A DNA stretch of 64,000 bases from Argyresthia goedartella. Lineage: Eukaryota > Arthropoda > Insecta > Lepidoptera > Argyresthiidae. The position numbers and the translations under genes are program-made. The stretch is taken from NCBI GenBank assembly GCA_949825045.1, contig OX463807.1:38894749-38958748 (forward strand), in the 5' to 3' direction. The notes under the pieces were generated by a model. The model was not told the DNA's origin, did no database searches, and saw only the letters and a program-made list of their open reading frames with translations. Of the stretch, positions 1 through 10,072 are shown one piece after another; position 1 is the stretch's first letter, and each line of letters starts with the position of its first letter.

Positions 1-229
1 ATAAGTTTCAAATTCGCGGGCCATTTTTTGATCTACCAACAGACGAGTATATAAGTAACTGTTCTGCCTGTAATTGGTATTCGCTTTCGGTAAATAGATG
101 GTAGGGTTACTCCTGAAATTCCTTTGAGGAACTTTTAACGAGAGCTTAGCTAAATGTTGGGGACAGTCTATCTTCGCCGAGGCAATTTTAAGCAGATACG
201 TAATATCAGCTAATTAATTATGTTGTCAG
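1..229. other. Unassigned AT-rich flank
   Basis: I see no gene and no repeat boundary here. The LINE coding sequence that follows becomes readable from about position 230-288. Confidence 0.4.
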
Positions 230-287
230 AAAAAGAAAGTCAGAAAAAACTAATTTTAATGTAATTAGAAGTGAAAATGGTGATGGT

Positions 288-1911
288 TTGAATGAGGAAA
301 AAAAGGTTCTGGATCGATGGAAGGAATATTTTGAAAGTCTTTTCGAACGTGAGGGGACTGGACGTGTAGCTGCAAGAACATCCTCCTCACCCCTAGTAGA
401 TGCCGTACCTGCAGCTGTCGCTGAGGATACGATATTGACTGAAGTTGAGTACGAAAGTGATAATATAAGCATGAAAGAAATAGTATGTGCGATGAAAAGT
501 ATCAAAACCGGTAAAGCGGCAGGGTATGATAGATTATCGTTAGTGATGCTGAGGGGAGGAGATGGCGTCGTGGCTAGTCAGCTGTACCGACTCTTTAATA
601 TATGCTGGACGATCGGTCGGGTGCCAGGAGACTGGTGCAAGGCTGTTATCCTCCCACTATATAAGGGGAAGGGTTCATAGCAGGACTGTAAAAGCTTCCG
701 CGGCATTAGTCTTCTCAGCATCGTCGGTAAATTGTATGCAAAAATATTGATTGAATGAGTGTCATCACTCATTCAATCAATATTTTTGCATGAATAAAAC
801 GGAGGAAAATATCTGGCATGCGCAAGGAGGATTCAGAAGAGGAAAGGGATGTACGGACCTGATCTTTGTCCTACGATGTATAACAGAGAAAATTCTGGCT
901 TTGAGGAACAAAGTTTACTGCACTTTCGTAGACTTAGAAAAGGCATATGACAAAGTGATGGGGAATGATTTGTCGGAAACACTATCCGTGTATGGAGTGG
1001 ACAGCCAAATGATTCGTTCACTGAAGTCCTTGTACAACGACTCCAGTGCTTGCGTTAGGATAAACGGTGCTTGCACGGGTTGGTTTAAAATCGAACGTGG
1101 TGTGAGACAGGGCTGTGTAGCATCGCCATGGCTGTTCAATCTGTTCATGGATAGTTGTTTGAATGATTTGAAAGAACGTGATTGTGGGATGCAAATGGGA
1201 GAGTTAATTATCAAGTGCCTCTTATACGCCGATGATCAAGTTATTCTTATGTCGTCGGTGGGTGAGCTGCAAGAGATGGTAACTCTCAGGAACGAATCAC
1301 TGAAGAAGAAGAGAATGAAAGTGAATGTCAGTAAAACGAAGGCCATGGTTATAGAAAAGGATGAAGAAGTAACCGAATGCGTTATTATGATTGATGATGA
1401 ACAAGTGGGACAAGTGAATGAGTTTATATACTTGGGTAGTATGTTTACAAGAGATGGGAAATGTGAGGGTGATATTGAAAGGAGAGTGAGTGCGGGCAAT
1501 ATAATCAATGGGGCACTGAACTCCTTGCTGAGTAGCCAAACGGTGTCCCAAAAGGCACGTTTGGCGATTCATAATGGAGTGTTGAGTCCGACATTGATGT
1601 ATGGGAGCGAATACTGGGTATGGCAGAGGAAGCATGAAAGCCGAATAATCGCTGTAGAAATGAGGTCTTTGAGGAGTATATGTGGAGTAACATTGAAAGA
1701 TAGATTGAAAAATGAAGTTGTAAGGGAAAGTTGTGGATTGAGAAAAGATATAGTGACAAGGATAGAGAAAGGCCAGCTTAGATGGTTTGGTCACGTTGAA
1801 AGGATAAATGAAAGGAGATTGACGAAACAGATTTATACAGCGGATGTGAAAGGAGCCGTCGGGCGGGGACGCCCAAGAAAGTCCTATAAAGACCAAATCG
1901 CGATTTGTTAG
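288..1911 (+). pseudogene. LINE reverse transcriptase (ORF2), broken
   Basis: The RT copies the element RNA at the target site. Two open blocks are visible. Positions 288-677 hold the N-terminal fingers region (GKAAGYDRLS, then VILPLYKGKG). Positions 751-1911 hold the catalytic palm with FVDLEKAYDKV, GVRQGC and the YADD box at 1225-1236. The second block also holds the C-terminal WFGHVER and GRGRPRKS motifs. A TAG stop at 678-680 interrupts the first block, whose frame otherwise stays readable (SFRGISLLSIVGKLYAKI) to about 756. A 26-bp inverted repeat at 736-791 then disrupts the frame and the downstream block reads in another frame. No endonuclease domain is present upstream. The copy cannot make a complete ORF2 protein. 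Confidence 0.85.
736..791. repeat. Perfect 26-bp palindrome with 4-nt loop
   Basis: Arms 736-761 and 766-791 are exact reverse complements, separated by the spacer TCAT. The left arm is the ordinary LINE coding sequence (LYAKILIE). The right arm is an inverted copy of it, so this looks like a local fold-back duplication rather than an inserted element. Confidence 0.95.
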
Positions 1912-2098
1912 TAAATACGGATATTAAAAATACGAAGTACCTGTAAACGGCGCGCTTGCATAAAGAGACTTATGAATGTTGAGGAAGCAAGAGATGTATG
2001 CCAGGATCGTAGCATGTGGAGGTATTTGGTCTCTGCCTACCCCTCTTCCGGAAAATAGACGTGAGCATATGTATGTATGTATGTAATTATGTTTTCAG

Positions 2099-2146
2099 GG
2101 TTGCAAATTAATATTTTTTGATTTTGATTTGATTTTGATTTACGAT
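2099..2146. repeat. TTTGATTTTGA simple repeat
   Basis: A TTTTGAT-type tandem tract lies at about 2114-2143. Similar tails end jockey-like LINEs elsewhere in this window (TCAAAATCAAAA at 10077-10100 and TTTGACTTTGACTT at about 6219-6232). It may therefore be the 3' end of a very short LINE fragment. Confidence 0.5.
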
Positions 2147-2580
2147 TCCAAGCATAGCACACTCCATTACCCTATGTATGTGCTACTCGGATTTTTATGC
2201 AAGGATTCATTTGTGAGCGGCCATGTCCCGGATCCATATGTGAGTATAGGCAGGACTCATTGGTTATACACCTTGGTTTTCTAGCATTGAGGGATTTTGA
2301 ACTTTAGAACGTCATCCAATTTACCAAAGGTGGCCCAGCCCTCTCCTCTCTGGAGATCTGAATTTTCGACATAAGCACAACCATAAAGCAGGATTATAAG
2401 ACAATTATTATCTCTTAAAAAAATAACAAAACAAAATCTCTTTCCACTTCCGCAGATTCGCAGACGTTTACATGCCTTTTGTGCTTCGGCTGTACCAATT
2501 TTGCTTGAAATTGTGTGTCTCACTAAACAGCGATTGGTACAGTCGATAACACATCAACGTTTAGTTAGGTTCCTGAACTC
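2147..2580. other. No gene seen
   Basis: Non-coding sequence with no long open frame of recognisable product and no clear repeat boundary. Confidence 0.4.
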
Positions 2581-2582
2581 TA

Positions 2583-2708
2583 CAGGGTGTACCAGAAAGG
2601 TAGGCACAAGGATTCTTAGCTACCCTTTGGGTTGCTAAGAAACTCCTTCTGAATAACTTCCGCCATGAAACAACCCCATCATGAACAACCCCATTCTGAT
2701 ACACCCTC
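2583..2708. mobile_element. MITE with TA target duplication
   Basis: A 126-bp non-coding element has 15-bp terminal inverted repeats: CAGGGTGTACCAGAA at 2583-2597, and at the right end the complement of GAGGGTGTATCAGAA. TA dinucleotides flank both ends (2581-2582 and 2709-2710). TA duplication with short TIRs suggests mobilisation by a Tc1/mariner-type transposase. No coding capacity. Confidence 0.75.
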
Positions 2709-2710
2709 TA

Positions 2711-3203
2711 TTTACTAGCTAGCCCCTCGTCCAACAAAAAGGAGTATTTAGTAACGGATTCAGTTTAAATGTTACTAAATTGAGTAAAAAGATAAGTCCC
2801 AAAAAAAAAACCTTTACTAAAGGTTCACCAAAATTTTACACCCTTTACTATTTTATTTTATTAGAAACAAACGATTGCTTACAGAAAAAAGTACAACGTT
2901 TATAAAAATAAACTAGCAAATAAAATATTAATAAACCTGTAGTTCCCTGTAATTAAACGCTGAGATCTTTGTATATAGTTACATTACTGTCGCGGTCTGT
3001 AATGACTGCGTTGCTGGTCGCACTGTTGGGGGCCGAAAGCGAAGCACAGCGCAACTCAAGGCCTACACAGCGCGATCAGCATTGCAGCCTTTGATGGACA
3101 AGGCTGCAATGGTGACCAAGCTTATAGGCCGAGAGCGTAGCTAAGCTAAGCTCGAGGTCTTCATAGTGTGGCCAGCAGTGCAGTCATTGCGGGCCAAGGC
3201 TTG
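2711..3203. other. No gene; AT-rich then GC-richer unknown repeat
   Basis: 2711-2980 is AT-rich with poly-A and poly-T runs. 2985-3200 is GC-richer and contains repeated phrases of the type gccgaaagcgaagc / gccgagagcgtagc, which look like an unclassified dispersed repeat. I cannot assign it. Confidence 0.35.
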
Positions 3204-3522
3204 TATAGTACTTTACTCAAATAATGCGAGTAATTCAATAAAACCAGCTTATTATAAAATTGAGAATGAGTTTTTTTTTGTCACACATAACCATATTCTG
3301 GATAAAGCCTTTTTGCGCTACCATTTTTTTACCATTTTCGAAACAATCATGGAATTTGACAGGACATTGCCGGTCGCTAAAACACGACAGTAATGGATTT
3401 TCACATAAAATTGCCGGCAGCTTTTCTGGCTCCTCCAAGTAGCGCGGCAATGTCGACTTTGCTCAAAGAAGATTGTCAAAATAATTAGCACATTACTAGC
3501 TTTGTTTGAGTAAAGTATATAG
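3204..3522. mobile_element. Possible MITE with imperfect inverted ends
   Basis: About 30 bp at 3204-3236 (core TACTTTACTCAAA) recurs as an imperfect reverse complement at about 3490-3522. The interior is AT-rich and has no convincing coding potential. No target-site duplication could be fixed, so the boundaries are approximate. Confidence 0.4.
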
Positions 3523-3922
3523 CAACTAAGAGAACTTGCGATACTGACGATTTCTCTCAAACGTGCTCGGAAATGTTCGTATTTTGTTTGAAAAACGAAC
3601 ACGCCGAGAGCCTAATTTCAGTCCGCCCAAAATTTAAACGCTAAATCTCTTACTCATTAAACTCATCGGAGTATATAATCCTACCAAACCCCATTATTTC
3701 CCGCTGCATGTTCTTTTTTGACTTGTGAGACTTGGGAAATGATCGTTCAGCCAAGCAACCCGCTCGTTTTTCAACAGAGTGCGTATGTTTTACTTTTTAT
3801 AATTTTTCTTTTAAATTATCTATGGTTAGAAACAGAACATTTCTAAGTAATAAAAAAGGCGGCAATTTCAATTGTTAGTGCGTAGATTTATTCAATGAAA
3901 TTACATTTTTAATTCAACTAAA

Positions 3923-4055
3923 ATGAGTTCGAGTGATGAAAGTCGCTTAGATATTGACGGCACTCCGGCTAATTTGAAGAGCTATGAAAAACTTGCTGCC
4001 CGCTAAGTCAAGAGAAAAATATAATCGAGATTACGAGCAATTTATGCAATGGAAG
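3923..4055 (+). pseudogene. Crypton-like tyrosine recombinase, first-exon relic
   Basis: An ATG at 3923 opens a short frame (MSSSDESRLDIDG...). A one-base slip in the A-run at about 3987-3991 leads into LLPAKSREKYNRDYEQFMQW, ending with AAG and then GTAAAC at 4056, a good splice donor. The LPxKSRxxYxxxYxxFxxW pattern resembles the N-terminal SAM-like segment of Crypton-type tyrosine recombinases and their domesticated relatives (ZMYM/QRICH families). The catalytic R-H-R-Y region is not nearby. The identification rests on one motif, and the frame break suggests a relic, though a sequencing or assembly slip in the homopolymer is possible. Confidence 0.5.
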
Positions 4056-5279
4056 GTAAACAAAAATGAAAACAGATTATTTCCTCTCAATGTTTGAGAA
4101 AAGCACTAAGTATATATATTTAACGGAAACCGGGATTGCCGTGATCTATGACGAGATTTCTTTTCGATCACTATTTCTGTATAAAGTTCAACTAAAAATA
4201 TCAATATTATCAAGCCTATCATTGTAAAGTCTACACGAAAGTCTAAAAATAAACTATTATTTGCAATAAGAAGTTCGTTCACGTCTCCTAGGAACCCGGA
4301 ATGGAATATTTTGCAGTGGGGCATCGATGGTGGAATTTAATATTTTATGCAAAATTATGTGTTCACGCCGATGTTTTAATAATGCCATGGAGTTGGGTTT
4401 TGATCACGGACAATTGATTTTAATTACTGGAGTTATTTAGGAGGATAGTTGACTATATTCTTGAACCTTTTATCCTAGTCTTAATTGTCGGAAACTTGTT
4501 TTGGATTTATAATCTATAAAATAAAATATTCTTTTGTATGCCTGAAATGGAACGCCATTTTTACTCTTTCCAATACATATTTCATGATAGATCTCAAAAA
4601 CGTATTGTAAAGTTGGGTGAAATGGAACGCGGACTAAAGAAGTGTAGTAAAGCAAACTTGGCTGTTTTATTTGACTGGTTTTGAAATCTGAGTCAAGGCA
4701 CCCCACTTACTAGGCAGTCTTGTGCCTACTATTAGGTTAGTGTTGGTACCAAACCGATATCTGGGCAGTTCTTCCTGGGCAGTGTTGTGGCTACTGCCTA
4801 GAGTGTTTTTATGGGGAAATATTAAACTGTACATCAATAATACTGATTTGCACAGCAAATATCAGGACAAAATACTGCGGTAGCTTAGGGAGGGTGAAGG
4901 GGGTGAGCGCAGCGAAGCCCCCTTTATCCTTCGTATTAGGTTGAACATTGAAGAACAACAAAAATACTTAAAACATAAAAAGTGTTTTTGCTGATCCTTT
5001 TTTGCTGTGAAAATCAGTTTTTTGATGTGCGATTAAATACTTGCCTTTTCATGAGTCCTAGTAGCCGGAGCTAGGGCGATTTCGACCATCAAGACTACAA
5101 ACAATGACTTTTTGTAAAAATCCTATAGTAAAAAATAACCTTAAAATGCGATTTTTTAAAATTCATAAGAAAAAACCCCTGGTTTCCGACAATTGAGACT
5201 TAGGGGGGGAGGTCCCCCCCCCCCTCCCCTTCACTAAATTCAGGTGTACGTGATCAAAACCGGGCATTTTCCCCTGTGT
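4056..5279. other. No gene; AT-rich with unclassified dispersed repeat
   Basis: No frame here has a recognisable product. About 4880-5260 resembles an insect dispersed repeat (gagcgcagcgaagcccc). It contains an imperfect G-run/C-run palindrome at about 5202-5229, with seven G followed shortly by a run of about 12 C. Boundaries were not found. Confidence 0.35.
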
Positions 5280-5404
5280 GATCAGACTTCGACTGTAGAG
5301 GCTTTGAATGCTGACCTCAACAACATCAGGAAATGGGCTCTTTCTTATGGGCTATTAGTCAAGCCGGGTAAGTCTCAGGCGATGATACTTATTTAATTTA
5401 TTGC
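5280..5404 (+). pseudogene. LINE RT fragment, left half of an interrupted copy
   Basis: The open stretch reads DQTSTVEALNADLNNIRKWA...KPGKSQAMIL, the conserved region after the catalytic palm of jockey/CR1-type RTs (S..AL..DL..I..W, then NP.K...M). It stops where an unrelated LINE copy begins. The continuation of the same gene (KCSEKAKNLGVVFDN) is found after that insert, at 6238. Confidence 0.7.
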
Positions 5405-5431
5405 AGAATAGGTCCGTCGCCCCCGTGCGAT

Positions 5432-6232
5432 ATGACGGCACTCAGACAAAGCACGGATGTGGCTACATCTAGGCTAGTATATTTTAGTTACTTTCATAGT
5501 GTGATGTCCTATGGTATCTTGTTGTGGGGGAAAGCAGCGGTTATTCAAACTATTTTTATTTTACAGAAAAGAGCTATTCGAGCAATTTATAATTTAAAAC
5601 AAACAGACTCCTTAAGAGAGTTTTTTTAAAGAAATTGACATACTAACTGTAGCTAGTCAATTTATTTTCGAAAATATAGTGTATGTACGCAAGAACCTTA
5701 CAATATTTCCCAAACTTAGCGATAGCTGTAATGTTAACCTAAGAAATAATCACAGACTATGTGCGCCCCGATTTAGACTCGCGAAGGTTAGCAATTCCAT
5801 AGAGAAACTTATTAAAGCAATTCTTTCAAGGGTCAGTACATTCTCTACTATAATAAGATACCTCTGGAGATTTTGAAATTGCCATTTAAGTAATTGAAAA
5901 AGCATGTTAAAGCTACTTTGTCGAAAAAGGGATATTACAATGTTCAAGATTACTTAAATGACAGGACTGTATGGGGTTAATCTAGCACAACACAGACCTT
6001 GCTGTTAATAATTTTGTAATTATTTATTCCTGCTTATTAATCATAATAATTAAATTTTTCATATTTGTATTAGTTAAGCACAACCTATTTTTAAAATAGA
6101 TCTAAAAATCAATCTGTGGGAGTTTCTACGCCCTTCTTCTCCCACAGTGGTCCAATGTAGAGAAGAGGCAAAAAATGACGTTTGCTAAGTATATGTAAAT
6201 ATCCACAGTAATAAAGTACTTTGACTTTGACT
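5432..6232 (+). pseudogene. Jockey-like LINE 3' fragment nested in another LINE
   Basis: A 5'-truncated copy of the same family as the minus-strand LINE at 10314-11790. The protein stretch TSRLVYFSYFHSVMSYGILL closely matches TARLVYFSYFHSLMTYGILL of that copy. The C-terminal ORF continues with frameshifts to about 5980. The 3' UTR includes the conserved block ctcccacagtggtccaatgta (about 6139-6159) and ends in a TTTGACTTTGACTT tail. The same 3' block occurs on the minus strand near 52860. Dead copy. Confidence 0.75.
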
Positions 6233-6890
6233 TCGACATTGTCAAGTGCAGCGAGAAAGCCAAAAATCTTGGTGTTGTTTTTGACAATCTATTATCCTAG
6301 TCGCCCCTTGTTTGTGAGGTCAGCAGATGAGTCTTTGCATCCTTTCATTCCCTTCGGCGTTTGCAGTACTTCTTGCCTAGGCAGACTAATATCATGCTAG
6401 CTCAGACCTTTCTTCTCCTTTAATTCACTACGCCAATGTTTGCTGGGCCAGCGCGAACGAAGATCTACTGAGCAAACTCGAGTGACTTCAAAATCTCGGT
6501 GATGCGGTTTATCTTCGATCTTCGTAAGTACGACCACGTGTCCCAATATCGCAGGGAATTAGGCTGGCTCCCGATCCGACTTCGTCGTGATATGCATTTT
6601 CTCTCCTTCCTCTTCAATATTTTGAAAAATCCGCGCTATCCCGCGTAATAATACCTTCGGGAACATTTTGAGTTTCTTTTCTCTGGGGATAGACTTCGGA
6701 GATCTCACACGGTGTCACTTTTGTCAATTCCTCAGCACAACACTGTTGCTTACGAGCAACAGTGTTGTGATGAGGAATTGACAAAAGTGTCGTTTAGGTT
6801 AAGGGCAATACGTTTGTGGAATGAACTTCCTTTCGCTATTAGGGATTGCACATCCTTGTTCACTTTTAAGAAAAAAAAATAAACATCATC
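6233..6890 (+). pseudogene. LINE RT fragment, right half of an interrupted copy
   Basis: Broken frames read KCSEKAKNLGVVFDN near 6250, HYANVCWA near 6425, YRRELGWLPIRLRRDMHFL near 6550, and finally VSFRLRAIRLWNELPFAIRD with a stop after a lysine run near 6880. These are the C-terminal motifs of a jockey/CR1-type ORF2. Together with 5280-5404 this is one LINE split by the nested copy. Several stops and frameshifts are present, and a 35-bp palindrome lies at 6716-6789. Confidence 0.7.
6716..6789. repeat. 35-bp near-perfect palindrome with 4-nt loop
   Basis: Arms 6716-6750 and 6755-6789 are reverse complements with a single mismatch (6735 against 6770). The loop is TACG at 6751-6754. It lies inside LINE coding sequence and leaves an open frame across it. 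Its architecture matches the palindrome at 736-791. Confidence 0.95.
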
Positions 6891-7974
6891 TCCTCTGTTC
6901 CGCATAGTGGGTATCTTATAGTATGTATGTATTTAGAAAATTCAGACCAATTGGCAGAGTAGAGTCTAAATTTAATAGCTATCAACGAAGAAGGATCAAA
7001 CATGATAGAGGAGAAACGGGGAATAGATATAATAATTGGAAAGTGATCGCTACCAATTGAATTTTGATGAATGCACTATGAGAAAGAGTTATTATTTATG
7101 TTATTGTATTCTATTAATTTATTTTAAAGTAAGTGTGTAGGATGTATTTTGATTTATCTGATAGTATATTGACTTTATTTATTTGTTTTCACTCTTAATT
7201 TTACACTAGGACTACCTCTCTACATATATTTTTTCCTTTCCTCAAAGGTCAGCTGTAAGAAAATTCTTTTTAGAAATAAGCTCTCTTTGCATATTTTTCT
7301 TGATATATTCTCCATTGTGTTTTCTGTGCATTAAAGAATTATTATTAAGCAGTTTATCAATGTGTAGTACAAAGCTCAGTTTTTAATCTGGTTAGTCAAA
7401 CCTTATATTGGTTTACTAAACAACATGGGGTCGCCTCGCTCCGCTCCGCTTCGTTTCGGCTCCAGGTGTGTTGTATTATAAAGTTGTGGTCTAACAGACC
7501 TAACTTTAGCGAAAGTGACCTCTAAGCAACCAATGCGGTTCTGTGAAAGGGACACTAAATTTGGTGAACATTTAACATAAATGTTAGTCAAAACTTATAT
7601 TGGTAACCATTATAGTTATTGCCATTAATAACTATATTTTTTACCAATATTTTTTCTACAATAAAATGAAACCTAGATTTACATCTGAACCGAACATATA
7701 CATCTCATACGCATTTTCACCGACAGAACCGCAAAATTAAGGTAAAATATGGCTGCATACTACATATAATATAAATTGTTTTTAATCATATAAGTTTCTA
7801 GACTCTAATAGTGTAAATGTGAGCAGCCAGTGATCATAAATAACACAGGCGTTTTAAATGCTTAGCTTGGTCTTTGGACAGCTTTATGAAAATAGTGCAG
7901 CTTTAATGTCCAAACATAAGTTCTTGTAATTTATTTTCGTGCTGTAAGATTTTACGAATATTTACATTATTATT
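6891..7974. other. Non-coding; LINE/SINE tail and a 192-bp-spaced direct repeat
   Basis: 7248-7345 is a dispersed 3'-tail repeat (agctgtaagaaa...ttttagaaataag...aataaag type) that recurs at 63201-63304. At 7391-7412 and 7583-7604 a 22-bp sequence (gttagtcaaa.cttatattggt) occurs as a direct repeat with one mismatch. The rest is AT-rich and shows no gene. Confidence 0.5.
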
Positions 7975-8235
7975 AGACGACCGGTTTAGCCTAGCGGGTA
8001 CTGACCCTGCCTTACGAAGCTGACGGTCCTGGGTTAGAATCCCGGTAAGGGCAATTACTTGTGTGATATTTGTTTCTTAGTCTTGGATGTTTTCTATGTA
8101 TTTACACAAGTGTTTATCTCTATTAAATACATCGCCGTCTAGTACCCATAGCACAAGCCTTATTGAGCCTACTATGAGCCTAGTTAGATTTGTGTAAGAT
8201 TGTCCTCCAATATTTATTTATTTATTTATTATTAT
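7975..8235 (+). mobile_element. tRNA-derived SINE, family A copy 1
   Basis: The tRNA-like head has a box-A-like segment (tagcctagcgggta, 7988-8001) and a box-B-like segment (ggtcctgggttagaatccc, about 8025-8043). It is followed by a family-specific body (ttagtcttggatgttttcta) and a TTTATTTATTATT tail. A second copy lies at 33036-33275. SINEs are transcribed by RNA polymerase III from the A/B boxes and rely on LINE RT for movement. Confidence 0.8.
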
Positions 8236-9318
8236 TTATAAAAAAACTGGCTAAACTTGGGCAGTTTAGCCTCTGCCAACGCATATCGAAAAAGTCGTGA
8301 CGCTGTGCTGAAGCTAAATGCCCCTCTAGGTCCATTATGTATGACCACTTCCCATTTGTCATTGTGTTGATCTGTCGCCGACTGTACGGTTTATCGAGAA
8401 GGTTACATGCGATGTCAGGCCCTTTGTTCTCGTGCACTCCGTATTGTATTCATATTCACATTCAGTATTCTATTTCAAAGGCAGAACGAATGACAAAGTG
8501 TATTGTTAGTAAGATAAAACATGAGACTGAAAAGGAAATGCTGCTTGAAAGAGAAAGTGCTTAAATATAATATAATATCTTTGTTGCTGTTGTTGTAATT
8601 CAATGGAGAAATGATGTTCCAGATGACAATAAATTGGAATATTTATTTTTTGTCGTAATTTGTAAACAGTGATTCGAATATTATTATTCAAATCAGAAAA
8701 AAAAATCCAGGTCTTCAACGATCGAATTGTACCACTCCAGACAGGATTATATCTAGTCCGGACTAATGGCCTTTTTTTTGTTGGAGGGGGAAAAAAATGT
8801 AATTACCCATGGCCAGGAGTCAGACCTCCCTGCTATGTCCGGGTCCCCACATATTGAGCGGGCCTCAGCTTGTGTGCTATACGGACTAAAAACAACCCCT
8901 TTGTGTTTACAGTTATCTGTCTAAGACTTTACTGTGAGCCATGGAGGGACTAATGGCCAGCATACCTGAGGGCTCGCTTTTTGACGGGGGATGGGGGTGG
9001 GGGTGGGGGTGGTTGGGGGAGTGACCTTCTCAAATGATAGGGGACGATTGTGAATAGAATCGACCGATTAATGCAACCTTTGGCCTAAAAGAAAAAAAAT
9101 ACTCCAGATGTTGGCTGTTTAAAATATGTGTGTGATGTCGCTGTTCTGGTTCCCCCTGTACAGGGTATCTTAGTGTGAGGCTAGAGGCAAAATGCCTGTA
9201 TATAAATGTTTGAAAATTTGACCACCTCTACCTCTAACCAAACCATAATTCAGAGAAAAATCTGAGTTTTTTTTCAAGTCATCGTTAACTTATGTACGTA
9301 ATTTGTATGTACCCACAG
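8236..9318. other. Non-coding with G-rich tract and diverged SINE tail
   Basis: 8986-9020 contains five runs of five G on the plus strand and could form a G-quadruplex. About 9080-9215 (tgtgtgatgtcgctgttctggttcc...gggtatcttagtgtgaggc) is a diverged copy of the 3' part of the SINE at 53577-53765. The last roughly 100 bases would be the intron upstream of the exon at 9319. Confidence 0.45.
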
Positions 9319-9415
9319 GTTCAGGTACCAGTACCCAGGTGTGGGTCGTCAGGAGTTCGACCGTGTCGTCATCAAGGCTCCCCCTAACATGGTACGCACC
9401 CCCGACTATGATGAG
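9319..9415 (+). CDS. Internal coding exon of an unidentified host-like gene
   Basis: A 97-nt block is bounded by CCCACAG upstream and GTAAG downstream, both consensus splice sites. In the frame leaving one base to complete a split codon it reads FRYQYPGVGRQEFDRVVIKA, then PPNMVRTPDYDE, with no stop. It ends on a codon boundary, giving phase 2 on the left and phase 0 on the right. Composition is GC-richer than the surroundings, as expected for a conserved exon. I do not recognise the protein. No neighbouring exon was identified in the flanking repeats, so it is either one exon of a gene with very large introns or a stranded gene fragment. Only a database search can tell. Confidence 0.6.
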
Positions 9416-10072
9416 GTAAGCCATTCATCATCATCATCAATCAGACAACTTTACCTGCTGCTGATTAGAGGCCTCTTCTTTACTACCGTCTACTCCGGTA
9501 TTGAGCTTCCCGTATCATAGGGCCATTAAATTACCGACTTAGCCAGCAGTCACTCAAGAGCCTGACTGTGGTTCAGTTAGTGCAACAGTGGCCTAGTTAT
9601 CTTCATGTTTCGTATAGTAGCTTAAGGTAGATGTTCGATTTTAGGTACTACACTATGAAATACTGAAAAACGAGTTTATTTGAGAACCGGGAATCCCGGT
9701 ACTAGAATACAGCTCAGAATATCTAAAATTATTTACTATGTCTAAGCACAAACATTAAGGCATCGAAAAAAAAGCTTATTTAACTGTTACTAATGTACAA
9801 AGATAGGATCAATGCTACTCGAATCGCTTACTCTTAATGAAAAAATATTCCTAGTCAGCCCTGACAACGGAATATTGTCCAAAATCAAACCTTAGAGCGG
9901 CGAAAGGTTTTTTTCTAAAATTATATCTTAAACTTTCTGCAATCATGTCTCTTGCCTTTCAAAGTAAATGCTTTGTCCTCCTCCCAAGTTTTCTGTATAG
10001 CCTTAATTTAATGTCAGCAGCTGTGCAAATTCGTAATTAGCAGTTATATATGATCTTTATTCAACACTTTAT
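9416..10072. other. Putative intron / no gene
   Basis: After the splice donor come a short CAT-trinucleotide run (about 9424-9438) and non-coding AT-rich sequence. No further exon was recognised. Confidence 0.4.

Larger units (their letters stand above)
230..2084 (+). mobile_element. LINE (non-LTR retrotransposon), 5'-truncated copy
   Basis: This is a reverse-transcriptase-bearing LINE that lacks the endonuclease region. The coding part runs to 1911. It is followed by a short 3' UTR that ends in GTAT tetranucleotide repeats (about 2066-2084), the kind of simple-repeat tail several insect LINE clades carry. The C-terminal coding motif WFGHVER followed by GRGRPRKSY is typical of a widespread group of arthropod LINE ORF2 proteins. 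I cannot fix the clade by eye; RTE-like is plausible. No target-site duplication was found. Confidence 0.8.
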
